The translations under genes and the position numbers were made by a program. A stretch of DNA of 64,000 bases from Streptomyces albipurpureus (GTDB lineage Bacteria > Actinomycetota > Actinomycetes > Streptomycetales > Streptomycetaceae), in NCBI RefSeq assembly GCF_023701525.1, contig NZ_JAMQAW010000030.1, positions 144,157 through 208,156 of the forward strand. The letters run 5' to 3'. Below, piece by piece: positions 35,358 to 45,113 of the stretch. Position 1 is the first letter of the stretch. Each line of letters opens with the position of its first letter. A model generated the notes under the pieces. It was not told the origin of the DNA. It made no database searches and saw nothing but the letters and a program-made list of their open reading frames with translations.

Positions 35358-35496
35358 TCGCTCGTCTCACGTCAGCAACGCTCAGGCCGCCGGTCATGGT
35401 GAACCCTTGATCTCCTGGTGGAACTGAGTAGCCGGTCTTCCCTGACCAGTCGGCACCCATCGCCGACCGTTCATGGCCGAGCTGAACGACCGTGAG

Positions 35497-35525
35497 GGGT
35501 CCCCGGGTCATCCGCCCGGGGACCC
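35497..35525 (+). terminator. Terminator after ino1
   Basis: GGGTCCCCGGG and CCCGGGGACCC form a perfect 11-bp stem with a 7-base loop, 140 bases past ino1 and just before the MFS gene. Confidence 0.7.
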
Positions 35526-35549
35526 TCCGCATGTGTGACGCTTGATCAC

Positions 35550-36824
35550 ATGCCTGCCGTACGGGATCTGCGCGTACTTCTGCGCCTGACCAACTTCCGC
35601 CGACTGCTGGCAGTACGTCTGCTTTCCCAGTCCGCCGATGGGGTCTACCAGGTTGCCCTCGCCACCTATGTGGTGTTCTCCCCGGAGAAGCAGACCTCGC
35701 CCGCGGCCATCGCCTCGGCCATGGCCGTACTGCTGTTGCCCTACTCACTCATCGGCCCGTTCGCCGGAGTGCTCCTTGACCGCTGGGAGCGACGGCAGGT
35801 CTTTCTCTACGGGAATCTGCTGCGAGCCCTGCTCGCGAGTAGCACCGCCGTGCTGATCCTGATCTCCGTTCCCGACTGGATCTTCTACGCCTCGGCCCTA
35901 TCCGTTACCGCCGTCAATCGCTTTGTACTGGCAGGCCTCTCGGCAGCCCTCCCTCGTGTTGTCGACCAGGAACGGCTGGTGACGGCGAACGCCCTCTCCC
36001 CGACTGCCGGCACACTGGCCGCGACCGCCGGTGGCGGACTCGCCTTTGCGGTCCGACTGGTCTCGGAGGACTCCGATGCCGCGGTCGTACTTCTGGGAGC
36101 AGTGCTGTACCTCTGCTCGGCGCTGGCCTCCCTGCGCATGGGCCGACAGCTACTGGGCCCCGATCCGGAACGCGTCCAGCCTCGACTGACTGCCGCACTC
36201 GCCTCCACCGCTCGCGGGCTCAGCGACGGCCTGCGCCACCTCAAGGAGCGCCCGACGGCAGCCCGAGTACTGGCCGCGATGACCTTGATGCGCTTTAACT
36301 ACGGCGCGCTGACCGTGATGGTCCTCATGCTGTGCCGCTATGCCTGGTACGACAATGAGCAGGACGGCCTTGCACTCCTCGGGATCGCCGTAGCCGTCTC
36401 GGGGGCCGGCTTCTTTGCCGCGGCCGTACTGACTCCCTGGGCGATCCATCGATTCGGCCGATATGGCTGGGTGGTCCTCTGCGCAGGAGCGGCGGCCGTC
36501 CTTGAACCCGCGCTGGGGCTGTTCTTCGCGCCCGGACCCATACTGATCGCCGCCTTCGTCCTGGGGTTCATCACCCAGGGCTCAAAGATCACCACCGATA
36601 CGGTCGTGCAGACCTCGGTGGATGACGCCTATCGCGGGCGGATCTTCTCTCTCTACGACGTGCTGTTCAACGTCGCTTTCGTGGGTGCGGCTGCCGTTGC
36701 GGCGCTCATACTGCCTCCCGATGGGCGGTCCGTTCAGCTCGTCGTCCTGGTCGCCCTGATCTACGCGGCAATCGCCGTGACCATGAGCCGCTGGAGTCGA
36801 GTAGCCGAGAAGGAAGCTCCATAA
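35550..36824 (+). CDS. MFS transporter
   Basis: This protein of about 424 residues has some ten to twelve hydrophobic segments, an MFS motif A-like loop (GVLLDRWERRQVF) after the second segment, and a matching loop in the second half (TDTVVQTSVDDAYRGRIFSLYD), as in the DHA3/enterobactin-exporter-like group. The start is ATG 35550, or GTG 35535 with five more codons; neither has a clear ribosome site. It converges on the CCA-adding enzyme gene, with two parS palindromes between. Confidence 0.88.
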   Translation: MPAVRDLRVLLRLTNFRRLLAVRLLSQSADGVYQVALATYVVFSPEKQTSPAAIASAMAVLLLPYSLIGPFAGVLLDRWERRQVFLYGNLLRALLASSTAVLILISVPDWIFYASALSVTAVNRFVLAGLSAALPRVVDQERLVTANALSPTAGTLAATAGGGLAFAVRLVSEDSDAAVVLLGAVLYLCSALASLRMGRQLLGPDPERVQPRLTAALASTARGLSDGLRHLKERPTAARVLAAMTLMRFNYGALTVMVLMLCRYAWYDNEQDGLALLGIAVAVSGAGFFAAAVLTPWAIHRFGRYGWVVLCAGAAAVLEPALGLFFAPGPILIAAFVLGFITQGSKITTDTVVQTSVDDAYRGRIFSLYDVLFNVAFVGAAAVAALILPPDGRSVQLVVLVALIYAAIAVTMSRWSRVAEKEAP

Positions 36825-36834
36825 GGCGCCCATG

Positions 36835-36873
36835 CGAAGGGGTGATGTTTCACGTGAAACATCACCCCTTCGC
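36835..36873. terminator. Bidirectional hairpin terminator built around parS site 4
   Basis: The arms GCGAAGGGTGATG and CATCACCCCTTCGC extend the parS palindrome to a 19-bp stem with one bulged C. It lies directly between two convergent genes. Confidence 0.6.
36847..36860. promoter_or_regulatory. parS: parS site 4
   Basis: Perfect GTTTCACGTGAAAC at the centre of a longer palindrome between the MFS and CCA-enzyme genes. Confidence 0.95.
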
Positions 36874-36919
36874 TACTCGCCGCCTCGGAGAACCGCCCGA
36901 GATGGTGGTCTGGCTCGAT

Positions 36920-36933
36920 GTTTCACGTGAAAC
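36920..36933. promoter_or_regulatory. parS: parS site 5
   Basis: Perfect GTTTCACGTGAAAC, the centre of a 30-bp perfect palindrome (36912-36941), 73 bases from site 4. Confidence 0.95.
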
Positions 36934-36949
36934 ATCGAGCCGGACCCGC

Positions 36950-38392
36950 CTACTCCTGTGTCGCCCACCACTCCTTGAGCGCGGCAATCGCAGCCCCTTG
37001 ATCCATCGGGCCATTTTCCAGACGTAGCTCCAAGAGGAAGGCGTACGCCTGGCCGATCACCGGTCCGGGACCCACCCCAAGGACTTCCTGGATCTGATTG
37101 CCATTGAGGTCAGGCCTGATCGAATCCAGCTCCTCCTGCTCCTTCAGCTGGTCAATCCGCGCCTCAAGCCCGTCATAAGCGTGGGAGAGAGCACTTGCCT
37201 TGCGCTTGTTGCGGGTGGTGCAGTCCGAACGGGTCAGCTTGTGCAGTCGAGTCAGCAGCGGACCGGCGTCACGGACATAGCGGCGCACTGCCGAGTCCGT
37301 CCACTCGCCGGCCCCATAGCCGTGGAACCTCAGATGGAGCTCCACCAACCGCGAGACGTCCTTGATCATCTCGTTGGAGTACTTCAGCGCGGTCATCCGC
37401 TTCTTGGTCATCTTCGCGCCCACCACCTCGTGGTGATGGAAGGAGACCCGACCGTCCTTCTCAAAGCGTCGCGTCCTCGGCTTGCCGATGTCATGGAGCA
37501 GGGCGGCCAGCCTCAGCACCAGATCGGGGCCATTCTCTTCAAGATCGATAGCCTGCTCCAGAACGGTCAAGGAGTGCTCGTAGACATCCTTGTGCCGATG
37601 ATGTTCATCGCTCTCCAGCCGAAGGGCTGGTAGCTCAGGAATCACCTGCTCGGCCAGACCGGAGTCGACCAGGAGCGCCAGGCCCTTGCGGGGGTGCGCG
37701 GAGAGGATGAGCTTGTTCAGCTCTTCCCGCACCCTCTCCGCGGAGACGATCTCTAGGCGGTCCGCCATGTCCTTCATGGCGGAGACGACCTCAGGTGCCA
37801 CCTCGAAATCCAACTGAGCCGCAAACCGAGCCGCCCGCATCATCCGCAATGGATCATCCGAGAAGGACTCTTCCGGCGTGCCGGGAGTCCGCAGCAGCCT
37901 GGCGGCAAGGTCCTCCAGACCGTTGTGCGGATCGATGAACTCTTTTTCGGGTAGGGCAACCGCCATGGCGTTCACCGTGAAATCACGGCGTACGAGGTCT
38001 TCCTCGATCGACTCGCCATAGGAGACCTCGGGCTTCCGCGATGTCCTGTCGTACGCCTCGGAGCGGTAGGTCGTGACCTCGATCTGATAGCCGTCCTTCT
38101 GGGCACCGACGGTCCCGAAGGCAATGCCCACGTCCCAGACCGAATCCGCCCAGGGGCGGATGATCTTCAGTACATCCTCAGGGCGGGCATCCGTCGTAAA
38201 GTCGAGATCGTTGCCGAGTCTGCCGAGCAGCGCGTCCCGGACGGAGCCCCCCACCAGCGCGAGGCTAAATCCCGCATCCTGAAAACGGCAGGCGAGGTCG
38301 TCGGCGACAGGAGCTACTCGCAGTAGCTGTGTCACCGCGCGTTGTTGCACCTGGTTCAATGCGGTGGGGATGTCTTCATTGGCGTTCGGCAC
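36950..38392 (-). CDS. pcnA: CCA tRNA nucleotidyltransferase
   Basis: This 480-residue protein has the class II nucleotidyltransferase head (GGSVRDALLGRLGNDLDFTT, with the catalytic DxD). The neck region carrying DDPLRMMRAARFA follows, then an HD-type domain (LLHDIGKPRTR, with FHHHEVVG nearby). It adds CCA to tRNA 3' ends; the HD domain suggests 2',3'-cyclic phosphate processing as in other bacterial enzymes. It is divergent from the DUF6049 gene, the same arrangement as in mycobacteria (pcnA next to Rv3909-MviN-SigM, from memory). Confidence 0.95.
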   Translation of the reverse strand: MPNANEDIPTALNQVQQRAVTQLLRVAPVADDLACRFQDAGFSLALVGGSVRDALLGRLGNDLDFTTDARPEDVLKIIRPWADSVWDVGIAFGTVGAQKDGYQIEVTTYRSEAYDRTSRKPEVSYGESIEEDLVRRDFTVNAMAVALPEKEFIDPHNGLEDLAARLLRTPGTPEESFSDDPLRMMRAARFAAQLDFEVAPEVVSAMKDMADRLEIVSAERVREELNKLILSAHPRKGLALLVDSGLAEQVIPELPALRLESDEHHRHKDVYEHSLTVLEQAIDLEENGPDLVLRLAALLHDIGKPRTRRFEKDGRVSFHHHEVVGAKMTKKRMTALKYSNEMIKDVSRLVELHLRFHGYGAGEWTDSAVRRYVRDAGPLLTRLHKLTRSDCTTRNKRKASALSHAYDGLEARIDQLKEQEELDSIRPDLNGNQIQEVLGVGPGPVIGQAYAFLLELRLENGPMDQGAAIAALKEWWATQE

Positions 38393-38593
38393 AACAGAAG
38401 AGGGTACGTGGCCCTGGCCGTCGAGACGTCCTTCTTTACCTCTGACCCCATGCTGGCCTCGCCCTCAGACGATCGACGTCCCTGAAAATGCCGTCTACCC
38501 CGAGTTAGAGCGGTATCCGGCTATCCGTTGCGATCTTGTAAGACACTCCGCGGCACTTCAGCACAGCGCACCTCGTTACCATGCGTGGACGCA

Positions 38594-40990
38594 ATGAGCG
38601 ACAGCGACCAACGGCAACAGACGACAGGGACGGGCGTGCGCGTGGCCGAGGCGGCAGATTTCCTAGGGGCGTCCCCTTCTCCTGCCCGCCGGTGGTTGCG
38701 CCGCACAGCCTCCCTGGTCGCCGGAGTTCCCCTGCTGGCCGTTCTTATGGGCGGGCCTGGAACGTCTCCCGCCCATGCCGACAACGATCCCTCGGGCTCA
38801 CGCACCGTCGACGTGTCCCTCGACTCGTTCACTCCGGCCGCCCCGGACAAGGACGACACCCTCACCATCTCCGGCACAGTGCTGAACCAGGGCAGGCAGA
38901 CCGTCACCGACGCGCAGCTTGAGCTGTATGTGGGCCCTCAGCTGCCCGGTAGGACGGCAATCGATCGGGCTGCCAAACGGACCGGTTATGTCGCAGGCGC
39001 TGATGGCACCCCCGTCGACGACAAGTACACGGTGAAGCTCCCCAAGCTGGTCTCCGGCATAAGCAGGGACTTCTCGCTGTCGATCCCGGTCGAGGAGCTA
39101 GATCTCGAGGCCGACGGCGTTTACCAGCTCGGTGTGGCCCTCCAGGGCAAGACTCCGAACGAGCCCATCGACCAGGTGCTGGGTATGCAGCGGACCTTCC
39201 TCCCCTGGCAGCCCGAAGCCCTGGACAAGAAGACCCAGCTCACCTATCTCTGGCCGCTGATCTCCTCCACTCATCTCACTTCGGAGACCGAGGCCGGGTC
39301 CGATGAACGGCAGACACCGGTCTTCGCCGATGAGTCGCTGGCCAAGGAGCTAGCGCCGGAGGGCAGGCTCGGCCAGCTGGTCTCGCTGGGCCGGGGGCTT
39401 CCCGTCACCTGGGTCATCGATCCCGATCTGCTCGCCACCGTGGACGCGATGACAGGGAACTACCGGGTCAAGAGTGGGGATCGCACGGTCGCGGGAAGGA
39501 ACCAGACCGTCGCCAATCAGTGGCTGAGCTCGGTCGAAGCAGCAGTCGAGGGCCGCAAGGTGGTGGCGCTGCCCTTTGCCGATCCCGATCTCGCTTCGTT
39601 GGCACACCGCGGCAAGGATGTCTCCGGGTCGCTCAGCCATCTCCAGCAGGCCACCAACGTTGCCGCCAGCACGGTGGAAACGATCATCCATGAGAAGCCG
39701 TCCACTGATTTCGCCTGGCCCATCGACGGCGCGATCGACACTTCCATCGTGGATGTGGCCACCTCGGCCGGCGCCAGCAAGGTGATCGCCCGTAGCGACA
39801 GCCTGCGGGACAATCTGGAGTACACCCCCACCGCCGCGAGGCCGATCGGCGGTGGCACGACCGCCGTCGTCAGCGATGCCCGGCTTTCCAAGGCCTTCCA
39901 AGGCGACATGCTGAGCGCCGACAGCTCAACGCTGGCGGTTCAGGAATTCCTCGCGCAGACGCTCGCGGTGACACTCCAGGACCCGGAGAACCGCCGAAGC
40001 ATCGTGGTCGCTCCGCAGCGAATGCCGACCGTCTCCCAGGCCCAGTCCATGGCGCAGGCGCTCACGGCTCTGAAGCCAGCGCGCTGGACCCAGCCGATCG
40101 ATCTGCTGGCCGCGTCGGCGGTCAAGCCCGACACCCAGGCCACGACTCAGGTAGCCCCGCCCTCCCGGTACCCCAAGAGCCTGCGGAAGCAAGAACTCCA
40201 GGTGCAGGTGTTCCAGGACATCCGGACCACCCAGAACACCCTCGACAAGTTCAAGGTCATCCTCACCCAGATGGACCGGGTCGAGACGCCCTTCGGCCGT
40301 GCCATCGACCGTGAGATGTCCACTTCATGGCGAGGAAACCCCACGGGCGCCCAGCTGTACCGGGATGGCGTGCAGAAGAACCTCCAGTCCCTCACCGAGG
40401 AAGTGGAGCTGATCGACAAGTCGCAGATCACGCTGTCCGGGCGCAGTGCCACGATCCCGGTCACCGTGCAGAACCGGCTGGTGCAGGGCGTCGACAATCT
40501 CGTACTGCGGCTGAGCTCGGACAACGCGGCCCGTCTGAGCCTGGGCGATGACAGGGGCACTGCTGAGCAGCCGATCACCGTGCAGGGCGGCCACAGTCAG
40601 TCGGTGAAGTTCGACGCCCTGGCGAACGCCAACGGCCAGGTCAGGATGACGGCCCAGCTCTACACCGAGGACAACAAGCCGTACGGCGAGAAGATGCAGT
40701 TCACGGTGAAGGTCTCCGAGATCACCCCCACCGTGATGCTCGTGATCGCCGGAGGTGTGTTGCTGCTCGTCCTCGCGGGCGTGCGGATGTACAGCCAGCG
40801 AAAGCGAGCCGCTCTCCTCGACCCGCCGGAGGCCAGGGAGCAGTCCGCGCAGGACGCCGGAGAAGGGGCCGCGCAGGACCCCGAGGGGAACATCGACGGC
40901 CCCGATCCCGGGCAGGCGAGTGACCCGACACCGGACACCGAACCGGAAAGCGGCAACCCGTCGGGCCCGGGTGAGAAAGTGGACCGTTGA
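38594..40990 (+). CDS. Large secreted/membrane protein, DUF6049 family
   Basis: This protein of about 798 residues has an N-terminal export signal after a short cytoplasmic tail (RRWLRRTASLVAGVPLLAVLMGG, ending near an AHA cleavage-like site). A long extracytoplasmic region with beta-sandwich character follows, then a single C-terminal membrane span (VMLVIAGGVLLLVLAGV) and an acidic tail. It matches DUF6049, the family of mycobacterial Rv3909, always next to murJ. Function is unknown but cell-wall assembly is inferred from context. I start at ATG 38594; GTG codons at 38636 or 38642 are alternatives. It precedes murJ by 45 bases. Confidence 0.85.
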   Translation: MSDSDQRQQTTGTGVRVAEAADFLGASPSPARRWLRRTASLVAGVPLLAVLMGGPGTSPAHADNDPSGSRTVDVSLDSFTPAAPDKDDTLTISGTVLNQGRQTVTDAQLELYVGPQLPGRTAIDRAAKRTGYVAGADGTPVDDKYTVKLPKLVSGISRDFSLSIPVEELDLEADGVYQLGVALQGKTPNEPIDQVLGMQRTFLPWQPEALDKKTQLTYLWPLISSTHLTSETEAGSDERQTPVFADESLAKELAPEGRLGQLVSLGRGLPVTWVIDPDLLATVDAMTGNYRVKSGDRTVAGRNQTVANQWLSSVEAAVEGRKVVALPFADPDLASLAHRGKDVSGSLSHLQQATNVAASTVETIIHEKPSTDFAWPIDGAIDTSIVDVATSAGASKVIARSDSLRDNLEYTPTAARPIGGGTTAVVSDARLSKAFQGDMLSADSSTLAVQEFLAQTLAVTLQDPENRRSIVVAPQRMPTVSQAQSMAQALTALKPARWTQPIDLLAASAVKPDTQATTQVAPPSRYPKSLRKQELQVQVFQDIRTTQNTLDKFKVILTQMDRVETPFGRAIDREMSTSWRGNPTGAQLYRDGVQKNLQSLTEEVELIDKSQITLSGRSATIPVTVQNRLVQGVDNLVLRLSSDNAARLSLGDDRGTAEQPITVQGGHSQSVKFDALANANGQVRMTAQLYTEDNKPYGEKMQFTVKVSEITPTVMLVIAGGVLLLVLAGVRMYSQRKRAALLDPPEAREQSAQDAGEGAAQDPEGNIDGPDPGQASDPTPDTEPESGNPSGPGEKVDR

Positions 40991-41035
40991 GCGATGTCGT
41001 GGCCGGTCGGCCGGGGACGATGAGGTGGGGTAGCA

Positions 41036-43252
41036 ATGAACGCGCCGTACGACGGTGACCGCGGTCAAGGCGCGGGCGTGGACCCTGATGGCCAGGTCCC
41101 GCCGCAGCCCGAACCTGACCCCGGAACCCAGAACCCGTACGCCCAGGATGTCTATGGTCAGGAGCAGTACGCCTACGACTCCTACCCCCATGACCCCTAT
41201 ACGCAGGATGCCTACGCCCAAGATCCGTACCGCACACATGATCTCTCTGCCCAGGACCCGGTGACCGAGGCGCTCTACGATCGCGCATCGCATCCACCGC
41301 CGCCTCCGGGCACCTATCAGCAGCCACAGCCCCTCTACCAGCAGCCGCCCGTGGCCCAGTACGCACCCGATCCCCGGGTCTGGGCCCAGACCCCACCACC
41401 CGAACCGGACGGTCCATCGCGCCATCTGCCTTATGGCGATGACGCCAGGACCACCCAGTTCACCGGGGTGGACGATCTGGTCACCCGGGCGGGCGATCAG
41501 GCGCCGGAACCGGATGCCTTCGCCCATCTCTTCCGGGATCAGCAGACATCCGCGAAGCAGGTTCCCGCGCCCACACCCGAGCCCCTTCCGGCGCCGCCGC
41601 CGAAATCCACCAACAAGGCCGGCGGGCTGCTGAAATCCAGCGCCGTCATGGCTGCGGGCACCATCGTTTCGCGGCTCACCGGCTTCCTGCGGACGCTGGT
41701 CATGGCGGCGGCCATCGGGGTGGGCACGCTCAATGACTCCTACCAGGTCGCCAATGTCCTGCCGACGATGATCTACGTCCTGGTCGGCGGCGGCGCCCTC
41801 AACGCGGTCTTCATCCCCCAGCTGGTGCGGGCCATGAAGAACGACGACGATGGCGGCGAGGCCTACGCCAACCGGCTGCTGACCCTGGTCATCGTGCTGC
41901 TCGCGGGTGTCACCACGCTCGGAGTGCTGGCAGCGCCGCTGCTCATCCAGCTCATGTCGGACGAGATCGCGTCCAACCCGCAGCAGATGGAGGTGGCGGT
42001 CACCTTCGCCCGCTACTGCCTGCCCACCCTGTTCTTCATGGGCGTCCATGTGGTGCTCGGCCAGATCCTCAACGCCCGAGGTCGCTTCGGCGCGATGATG
42101 TGGACCCCGGTCCTGAACAACATCGTGATCATCGCGACCTTCGGTGCCTTCATCTGGGCGTTCGGCAGTTTCACCGAGACCGGAGTCGACAGCTCGACCA
42201 TCACCGCTGAAGGCGTCCGCCTGCTCGGTATCGGCACCCTGCTCGGACTCACCGTCCAAGCCCTGGCGATGGTGCCCTATCTGCGCGAAGCCGGCTTCAG
42301 GATGCGGTTGCGCTTCGACTGGAAGGGCCAGGGCCTCGGCAAGGCGGCAGGCCTGGCCAAGTGGACGTTCTTCTTCGTTCTCGCCAACCAGCTCGGCATG
42401 ATCGTCGTGACCCAGCTCGCCACCTGGGCCGGCGCCGTGGCCGAGAGGGAGCAGGGCGTCACCGGTGCGGGCATCACGGCATACAACTACGCGCTCCTGC
42501 TGTGGCAGATGCCCCAGGCCATCATCACCGTCTCGGTGATGACCGCCGTGCTTCCGAGGATCTCCCGTTCCGCCAGCGACGGCGACGCGGCGGCGGTCCG
42601 CGACGACATCTCGCACGGCCTGCGCACCTCTGCCGTTGCGATCGTGCCCTGCGCCTTCGCCTTCCTGGCCCTGGGCGTCCCGATGACCAGCCTGCTGTAC
42701 GCCGGATCGGGTGAGGAGGGAGCCCGAAACATCGGGTTCATCCTGATGGCGTTCGGTCTGGGACTCATCCCGTACTCCGTGCAGTACGTCGTACTCCGTG
42801 GCTTCTACGCGTACGAAGACACCAGGACCCCGTTCTACAACACCGTCATCGTGGCCTTCGTCAATGCGCTGGGCGCGGCCATCAGCTTTGTGGTGCTCCC
42901 CGCCCGGTGGGCGGTCGTCGGTATGGCCGCGTCCTACGGATTCGCCTACATGGTCGGCGTCGGTGTCGCCTGGACCAGGCTGAACAAGCGCCTGGGTGGC
43001 GATCTGGACGGTCCGCACGTGCTTCGGACGTACGCCCGTCTCTGCATGGCCTCCCTTCCCGCAGCAGCCCTTGCCGGGGCCGCCGCGTACTTCATCACCA
43101 AGGCGCTCGGAGGCGGTGCCGTGGGTTCTCTGGCCGCGCTGGTGGGGGGCGGAATCGTCCTGCTGGGAGTGTTCTTCCTCGCGGCTAAGCGGATGCGCAT
43201 CGAGGAGCTGAATTCCATGGTCGGAATGGTCCGCGGCCGTCTCGGCCGATAG
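41036..43252 (+). CDS. murJ: Lipid II flippase MurJ (MviN)
   Basis: This 738-residue protein has an unusual N-terminal extension of about 195 residues, rich in Pro, Tyr, Gln and Asp with loose YxQDPY-like repeats and probably cytoplasmic. The MurJ core of about fourteen membrane segments follows (VMAAGTIVSRLTGFLRTLVMAAAIG, LNDSYQVANVLP, GQILNARGRFGAMMW). MurJ moves lipid II to the outer face for peptidoglycan synthesis. Unlike mycobacterial MviN it has no kinase-like domain; that domain is encoded by the next gene, 119 bases downstream. Confidence 0.95.
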   Translation: MNAPYDGDRGQGAGVDPDGQVPPQPEPDPGTQNPYAQDVYGQEQYAYDSYPHDPYTQDAYAQDPYRTHDLSAQDPVTEALYDRASHPPPPPGTYQQPQPLYQQPPVAQYAPDPRVWAQTPPPEPDGPSRHLPYGDDARTTQFTGVDDLVTRAGDQAPEPDAFAHLFRDQQTSAKQVPAPTPEPLPAPPPKSTNKAGGLLKSSAVMAAGTIVSRLTGFLRTLVMAAAIGVGTLNDSYQVANVLPTMIYVLVGGGALNAVFIPQLVRAMKNDDDGGEAYANRLLTLVIVLLAGVTTLGVLAAPLLIQLMSDEIASNPQQMEVAVTFARYCLPTLFFMGVHVVLGQILNARGRFGAMMWTPVLNNIVIIATFGAFIWAFGSFTETGVDSSTITAEGVRLLGIGTLLGLTVQALAMVPYLREAGFRMRLRFDWKGQGLGKAAGLAKWTFFFVLANQLGMIVVTQLATWAGAVAEREQGVTGAGITAYNYALLLWQMPQAIITVSVMTAVLPRISRSASDGDAAAVRDDISHGLRTSAVAIVPCAFAFLALGVPMTSLLYAGSGEEGARNIGFILMAFGLGLIPYSVQYVVLRGFYAYEDTRTPFYNTVIVAFVNALGAAISFVVLPARWAVVGMAASYGFAYMVGVGVAWTRLNKRLGGDLDGPHVLRTYARLCMASLPAAALAGAAAYFITKALGGGAVGSLAALVGGGIVLLGVFFLAAKRMRIEELNSMVGMVRGRLGR

Positions 43253-43371
43253 CCGACAGCAGTACCGCACAACCATCGCCGTCCGCTGTGTGTCGTGCAT
43301 AGCGCCGGACTGTGGGCACAATTGGCATGGCTGTTGGTTTATGCGCAACGGATGGGGAGGCAGGAACGACG

Positions 43372-45087
43372 GTGGCGGAACGTAGCACGGCTGCCGTCGA
43401 CGTGGCCGACAACAGCGGAGACGAACCGCTGACCGCGCAGGCGGACAAGGCCACGACCGACGGGGCGGCCCAGACCGAGGACACGGCGGAGCAGGACACG
43501 CCGGACGCGGGCAGTGAGCGACAGGGTGCCGAGCCCTCCATCGCCCCGCCCGAGCTGCACAGTGGTCACAAGCTCGCCAGACGCTATCGGCTGGAGGAGT
43601 GCGTCACCCGTCTGGACGGTTTCAGCAGCTGGCGTGCTGTGGACGAGAAGCTGCGCCGAGCCGTCGGAGTCCATCTCCTGCCTGCCGACCATCCCCGCGC
43701 CCGCTCGGTGCTGGCTGCGGCGCGCTCTGCGGCCCTCCTCGGCGACCCACGCTTTGTGCAGGTACTGGACGCCGTCGAAGAGAACGATCTTGTCTATGTG
43801 GTCCATGAGTGGCTACCGGACGCGACAGAGCTGACCGCTCTGCTCGCCATGGGTCCGATGGAACCGCATGACGCCTACCACCTCGTCGACCAGCTCTCCC
43901 AGGCCATGGCCGCCGCACACCGCGAGGGCCTGTCCCACCTCCGGCTCACGCCTGGAGCCGTCCTACGCACCTCAACGGGCCAGTACCGCATCCGCGGACT
44001 CGCGGTGAACGCGGCCTTGCGCGGCATCACCACCGACCGCCCCCAGCGCGCCGACACCGAGGCGATCGGCGCGCTCCTCTATGCGGCCCTGACCCAGCGC
44101 TGGCCCTATGAGAGCAATGCCTACGGACTCTCCGGGCTCCCCAAGGGCGCTGGGCTCCTCCCCCCTGATCAGGTGCGGGCGGGAATACATCGGGGGCTGT
44201 CAGAACTGGCCATGAGGGCTCTCGTCAACGACGGCGCAACGGCTTCGCGCCAGGAGCCGGCGTGTACGACTCCCGAGGAGCTGGCCAAGGCAGTCAGCGC
44301 GATGCCGCGCATCCGCCCGCCGGAGCCCACCTTCACCTCGCCTCCTGACTATCAGCGAACCACCTACCAGCAGGGCACCTATGGCCGACCGGCCAACCGG
44401 CCGGGTCCCATGGCGACCCAGCCGGTGCCCGCCCTTCCCGCACCGCTCGAAAGCCGCGCGGGCAGAGTCCTCAAGTGGACCGTGGCCGCTCTGCTGATCG
44501 CGGCTCTGGGGCTCGGTAGCTGGCAGATCGCGGACAAGTTGATCGACCGCGACAACGACCGGGTGGACCCCGGCACCACACAGTCGGAGAACGGCAACAA
44601 GAACGAGGGCACCGCCCCGCTCCCCGCGTCGGGGAAACCGATCAGCATCGAGTCAGCCCGAGACTTCGACCCCTTCGGCCAGGACCGCTCCGAGAAGCCC
44701 GCCGGTATAAAGAACAGCTACGACGGGGACTCCAGCACCTACTGGAACACCGATGGTTACCGGGGCAAGTCCAACTTCGGCGGTCTGAAGCGCGGTGTCG
44801 GCCTCATTCTGGATCTTGGCAAGGCTCAGCAGATCGGCACGGTCAATGTGGCCTTCCTCGGTGGACACACCTCGGTTGAACTACGGGCCGCGTCCGAGCA
44901 CGCCGGTTCGGAGCCGACCAGCTTCACGGAGTACACCAAGGTGGCCGAGGGTTCCGGAACCAATGTCTCCCTTAAGCCCAGCAAGCCGCTGAAGTCGCGG
45001 TACGTTCTGGTCTGGCTGACCGATCTCCCGCGCAGCGGCGAGGGCGATTTCCGCGGCAAGGTCTCGGAGATCAAGATCACCAGCTGA
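43372..45087 (+). CDS. Membrane pseudokinase with extracellular discoidin-like domain
   Basis: I start this protein of about 571 residues at GTG 43372; an ATG at 43327 lies upstream. Residues 65-310 have a Ser/Thr-kinase fold layout, but the VAVK lysine is replaced (V-G-V-H101), the catalytic loop reads H189-L-R-L-T-P instead of HRDLKP, and no DFG is visible, so it should be inactive. A membrane span (369-391) follows, then an outside domain resembling F5/8 type C or discoidin folds. In M. tuberculosis the same two domains are fused to MviN and bind FhaA when phosphorylated; here they form a separate protein beside MurJ. Confidence 0.85.
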   Translation: MAERSTAAVDVADNSGDEPLTAQADKATTDGAAQTEDTAEQDTPDAGSERQGAEPSIAPPELHSGHKLARRYRLEECVTRLDGFSSWRAVDEKLRRAVGVHLLPADHPRARSVLAAARSAALLGDPRFVQVLDAVEENDLVYVVHEWLPDATELTALLAMGPMEPHDAYHLVDQLSQAMAAAHREGLSHLRLTPGAVLRTSTGQYRIRGLAVNAALRGITTDRPQRADTEAIGALLYAALTQRWPYESNAYGLSGLPKGAGLLPPDQVRAGIHRGLSELAMRALVNDGATASRQEPACTTPEELAKAVSAMPRIRPPEPTFTSPPDYQRTTYQQGTYGRPANRPGPMATQPVPALPAPLESRAGRVLKWTVAALLIAALGLGSWQIADKLIDRDNDRVDPGTTQSENGNKNEGTAPLPASGKPISIESARDFDPFGQDRSEKPAGIKNSYDGDSSTYWNTDGYRGKSNFGGLKRGVGLILDLGKAQQIGTVNVAFLGGHTSVELRAASEHAGSEPTSFTEYTKVAEGSGTNVSLKPSKPLKSRYVLVWLTDLPRSGEGDFRGKVSEIKITS

Positions 45088-45113
45088 CGGCACCAGGGGA
45101 GGGGGCTTCAGCG

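Noticed and set aside
40325..43348. Minus-strand open frame of 1007 codons opposite the DUF6049 and murJ genes
   Set aside because: His/Arg/Gly/Asp-rich composition and full overlap with two well supported genes mark it as a shadow frame.
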